A DNA stretch of 64,000 nt from Planctomycetaceae bacterium (GTDB taxonomy: Bacteria > Planctomycetota > Planctomycetia > Pirellulales > Pirellulaceae): assembly GCA_005778405.1 (NCBI GenBank), contig SXOA01000062.1:1-64000 (forward strand), written 5' to 3'. A model generated the notes under the pieces. It did no database searches, was not told the origin of the DNA, and was given only the letters and a program-made list of their open reading frames with translations. The position numbers and the translations under genes are program-made. The stretch's first letter is position 1; every line of letters starts with the position of its first letter. Below are positions 62,392 through 64,000 of this stretch, one piece after another.

Positions 62392-64000
62392 TTACCGCTT
62401 CTTGCTCGTGTCCTCCGACATCAAGAAATCCACCAAGGCTGCGTCGAGGGACGACGCACCAGCCGGTGCGGCAGGGGGCGGTGTAGTCGTATAACGCTGA
62501 GTGAAGACGCCGGCGTCGTCCCCGGCCCCGCGGCCGTTCCAGGAGACGATAAAGCCGTCTCCGGTCGCCGCCACGGAAGGCTGAATCTGGCGTCCCTCGA
62601 TGGTGCTGTTCACGATGAACGTGTCGCTGAGCGACCCGTCCGCGTTCAGGCGGCGGACCCGTATGTCCGTAGTATTGAGCAGCAGGTCCGGGGGTGACTC
62701 AACATTGTACGGTTTCGCTTTCCAGGCAACTGTCACATTGCCGGCACTATCGATGGCCGTCCCCCGAGATGTCCCCGGATGTAGGTTGCCAGCTTCGCCG
62801 AAGACTACATTGCCTCCCAAAGGTTGGCCTGCGGCGTTATAGACCTGAGCCGTTCCGCCGCCGGCGCCGGTCCAGGTCACGACGAAGCGGCCACTGCTGT
62901 TCATGGCGACCGAAGTACCGTTGCCGCCGGCTGCGACCGTCATGAGATTCCCCACTTTGGCACCGGAAGCACTATATCGCTGGGCGAAGATGCCGTTATT
63001 GGTGGCGCTAAAATATCCCTGGAAAGACACGACAAAGTTTCCCGCCCCATCCATGGCGATTGCTTCCGAGCCGTTGCCTAGTATGGCCGCCGAGACAATC
63101 GTCCGACTGCCGACAGCCGCTCCCGAGCTATTAAATCGTTGGAACAGAGTGGCGTAGGAAACGCCCCCTGGCCCGCTGGCGGTGGCGATCCCCGTCATCA
63201 GCACCGCGAAATCGCCACTGGCATCCATGGCGATTCCGCTGGCATGGAGCGACTCTTTTTTATTGTTGGCACTGACTTGCACGACCCCAGTCACCGGATT
63301 TCCAGTGACCCCGTTGTAGGTCCGAACCTTGGGGGTCGTGGCACCGCCGTAGCCGTCCCAGGAAACGGCGAACCGGCTCCCGTCCCCCGACATGGCCACC
63401 ACGGGCATCTGGGGTATCCACGAGGCGGAAGTGCGTGTTGCCGTACCAACAAGGATGTCATTGGTCCGCGGCGTCCCATCGGCATTGAAGACCCGCACGA
63501 AGACCTTGTCCTGGAGATCGGCCTGAGGGGAAAGCCAGGCCACGACGTAATTGCCAGCGTTGTCTGCCGCGACGCTGTTGGCATCAATAAACTCGTCATG
63601 TTCGGTATTCGCTGCCGTTCCCTGCTCGCCCGCGACCGTCTGGTTGACCAGCGTTTCGCCGCCGACGGGATAGAAGCCGCCCGCATACGGCACAAACCGG
63701 AAGCCAAAATTCACCACCGCATCGACGGTCGCGCCGGGCGGGACCGCCACTTGCTGGTAGTAATTGTTTGTGTTCAGCCAGCGGCCCGTGCTGTCCCCGG
63801 CAGGAAAGATGGCGCTCCCATAGTGCCAAACGCCGGCGGGGACGGTGGGAAAACTGAATTGATAGCTCCCGTCGCCGCCGGTCACCACGGTATCTTCCCC
63901 CACGTCCAGCAGGGCATTGGCGTCCGTCTCGTGAAACACAGTAATGCCCGCCAGCGGCAATTCGCCCCCATCCTGGCTGCCGTTGCCGTTGGCGTCGTTG
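62392..64000 (-). CDS. Large surface protein with SdrD-like B-repeat and seven propeller-type repeats (5' end beyond window)
   Basis: The frame is open to base 64000, so the track start at 63960 is not the true start. The beginning in the window, NDANGNGSQDGGELPLAGITVF, then GDGSYQFSFPTVPAG, is an SdrD-B/Cna-B-type calcium-binding repeat found on cell-surface proteins. About seven repeats of 50-70 residues follow with the core G-x-F-V-V-x-W-x-G (NYVVAWLSP, RFAVSWDGYG, NFVVSFQGYF, RFVVTWTGAGGG, NVTVAWKAKP, GFIVSWNGRG). They probably form a beta-propeller. The C-terminal SSLDAALVDFLMSEDTSKKR may be a family-specific tail. Function unknown; extracellular adhesion is plausible. Confidence 0.8.
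   Translation of the reverse strand, partial: NDANGNGSQDGGELPLAGITVFHETDANALLDVGEDTVVTGGDGSYQFSFPTVPAGVWHYGSAIFPAGDSTGRWLNTNNYYQQVAVPPGATVDAVVNFGFRFVPYAGGFYPVGGETLVNQTVAGEQGTAANTEHDEFIDANSVAADNAGNYVVAWLSPQADLQDKVFVRVFNADGTPRTNDILVGTATRTSASWIPQMPVVAMSGDGSRFAVSWDGYGGATTPKVRTYNGVTGNPVTGVVQVSANNKKESLHASGIAMDASGDFAVLMTGIATASGPGGVSYATLFQRFNSSGAAVGSRTIVSAAILGNGSEAIAMDGAGNFVVSFQGYFSATNNGIFAQRYSASGAKVGNLMTVAAGGNGTSVAMNSSGRFVVTWTGAGGGTAQVYNAAGQPLGGNVVFGEAGNLHPGTSRGTAIDSAGNVTVAWKAKPYNVESPPDLLLNTTDIRVRRLNADGSLSDTFIVNSTIEGRQIQPSVAATGDGFIVSWNGRGAGDDAGVFTQRYTTTPPPAAPAGASSLDAALVDFLMSEDTSKKR

Overview
The window is GC-rich bacterial chromosome and most likely comes from a planctomycete (Pirellulales- or Gemmatales-like). 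This is an inference from gene content: Tat-exported Gfo/Idh/MocA oxidoreductase next to a DUF1080 protein, alpha-2-macroglobulin, SMP-30 fused to leucine-rich repeats, PQQ and WD40 propellers, a squalene-cyclase-like toroid, ComB, and many short palindromic intergenic elements. No phage, IS transposase, rRNA or CRISPR array was seen. One tRNA (Lys, TTT) is present.

Region 1 (1-7.5 kb) is nitrate assimilation. A minus-strand operon encodes a fused DmsB/DmsC-type ferredoxin-membrane anchor, a NasA-type molybdenum nitrate reductase and the N-terminal 575 residues of NirB. A NarK-type transporter is divergent. The 365-bp gap holds two outward-facing sigma-54 (-24/-12) promoter matches, spaced almost symmetrically around one NtrC-like enhancer site.

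Region 2 (7.6-15 kb) is an envelope export system: two FtsX/MacB-type permeases, one ATPase, a HlyD-type adaptor, a small OB-like lipoprotein and a Cys-rich secreted protein on the minus strand, with a divergent TolC. Region 3 (15-23.9 kb) has a YebC-family protein, tRNA-Lys, the SMP-30/LRR fusion, a 1386-residue alpha-2-macroglobulin with an intact CxEQ thioester site, and a small Tat-type hypothetical. Region 4 (24-29.8 kb) is a carbohydrate-related set: a glycosidase-like propeller, a membrane protein and a five-Asp-box sialidase-like protein on the plus strand, converging on DUF1080 and Gfo/Idh/MocA genes. The two sets meet at a cruciform whose outer arms carry both stop codons.

Region 5 (29.9-39.8 kb) is a tightly packed minus-strand operon behind a strong sigma-70-type promoter: a prenyltransferase-like toroid/HEAT protein, a one-pass membrane protein, an N-terminally extended PQQ propeller, a TPR fused to an ABC-type peptide-binding protein that has no ABC transporter beside it, and a secreted unknown. 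Region 6 (39.8-52.6 kb) has a VapBC pair, sulfotransferase, ComB, glycyl-tRNA synthetase, a xylose-isomerase-like TIM barrel, a SWIM/SNF2 helicase and a DsbD-type thiol reductase. Region 7 (52.6-64 kb) has a palindrome-packed gap, a small protein-kinase-like gene broken by an in-frame amber codon, a DRG/Obg-like GTPase, several secreted or unknown proteins, a WD40 protein, an HTH protein with a dyad upstream, and a cell-surface propeller protein cut by the window edge whose 3' end is duplicated in tandem as a decayed copy.

The best candidates for undescribed biology are the region 5 operon, the quinol-linked look of the assimilatory nitrate reductase and its shared enhancer, the amber-interrupted kinase-like gene, and the palindromic elements that supply gene 3' ends.
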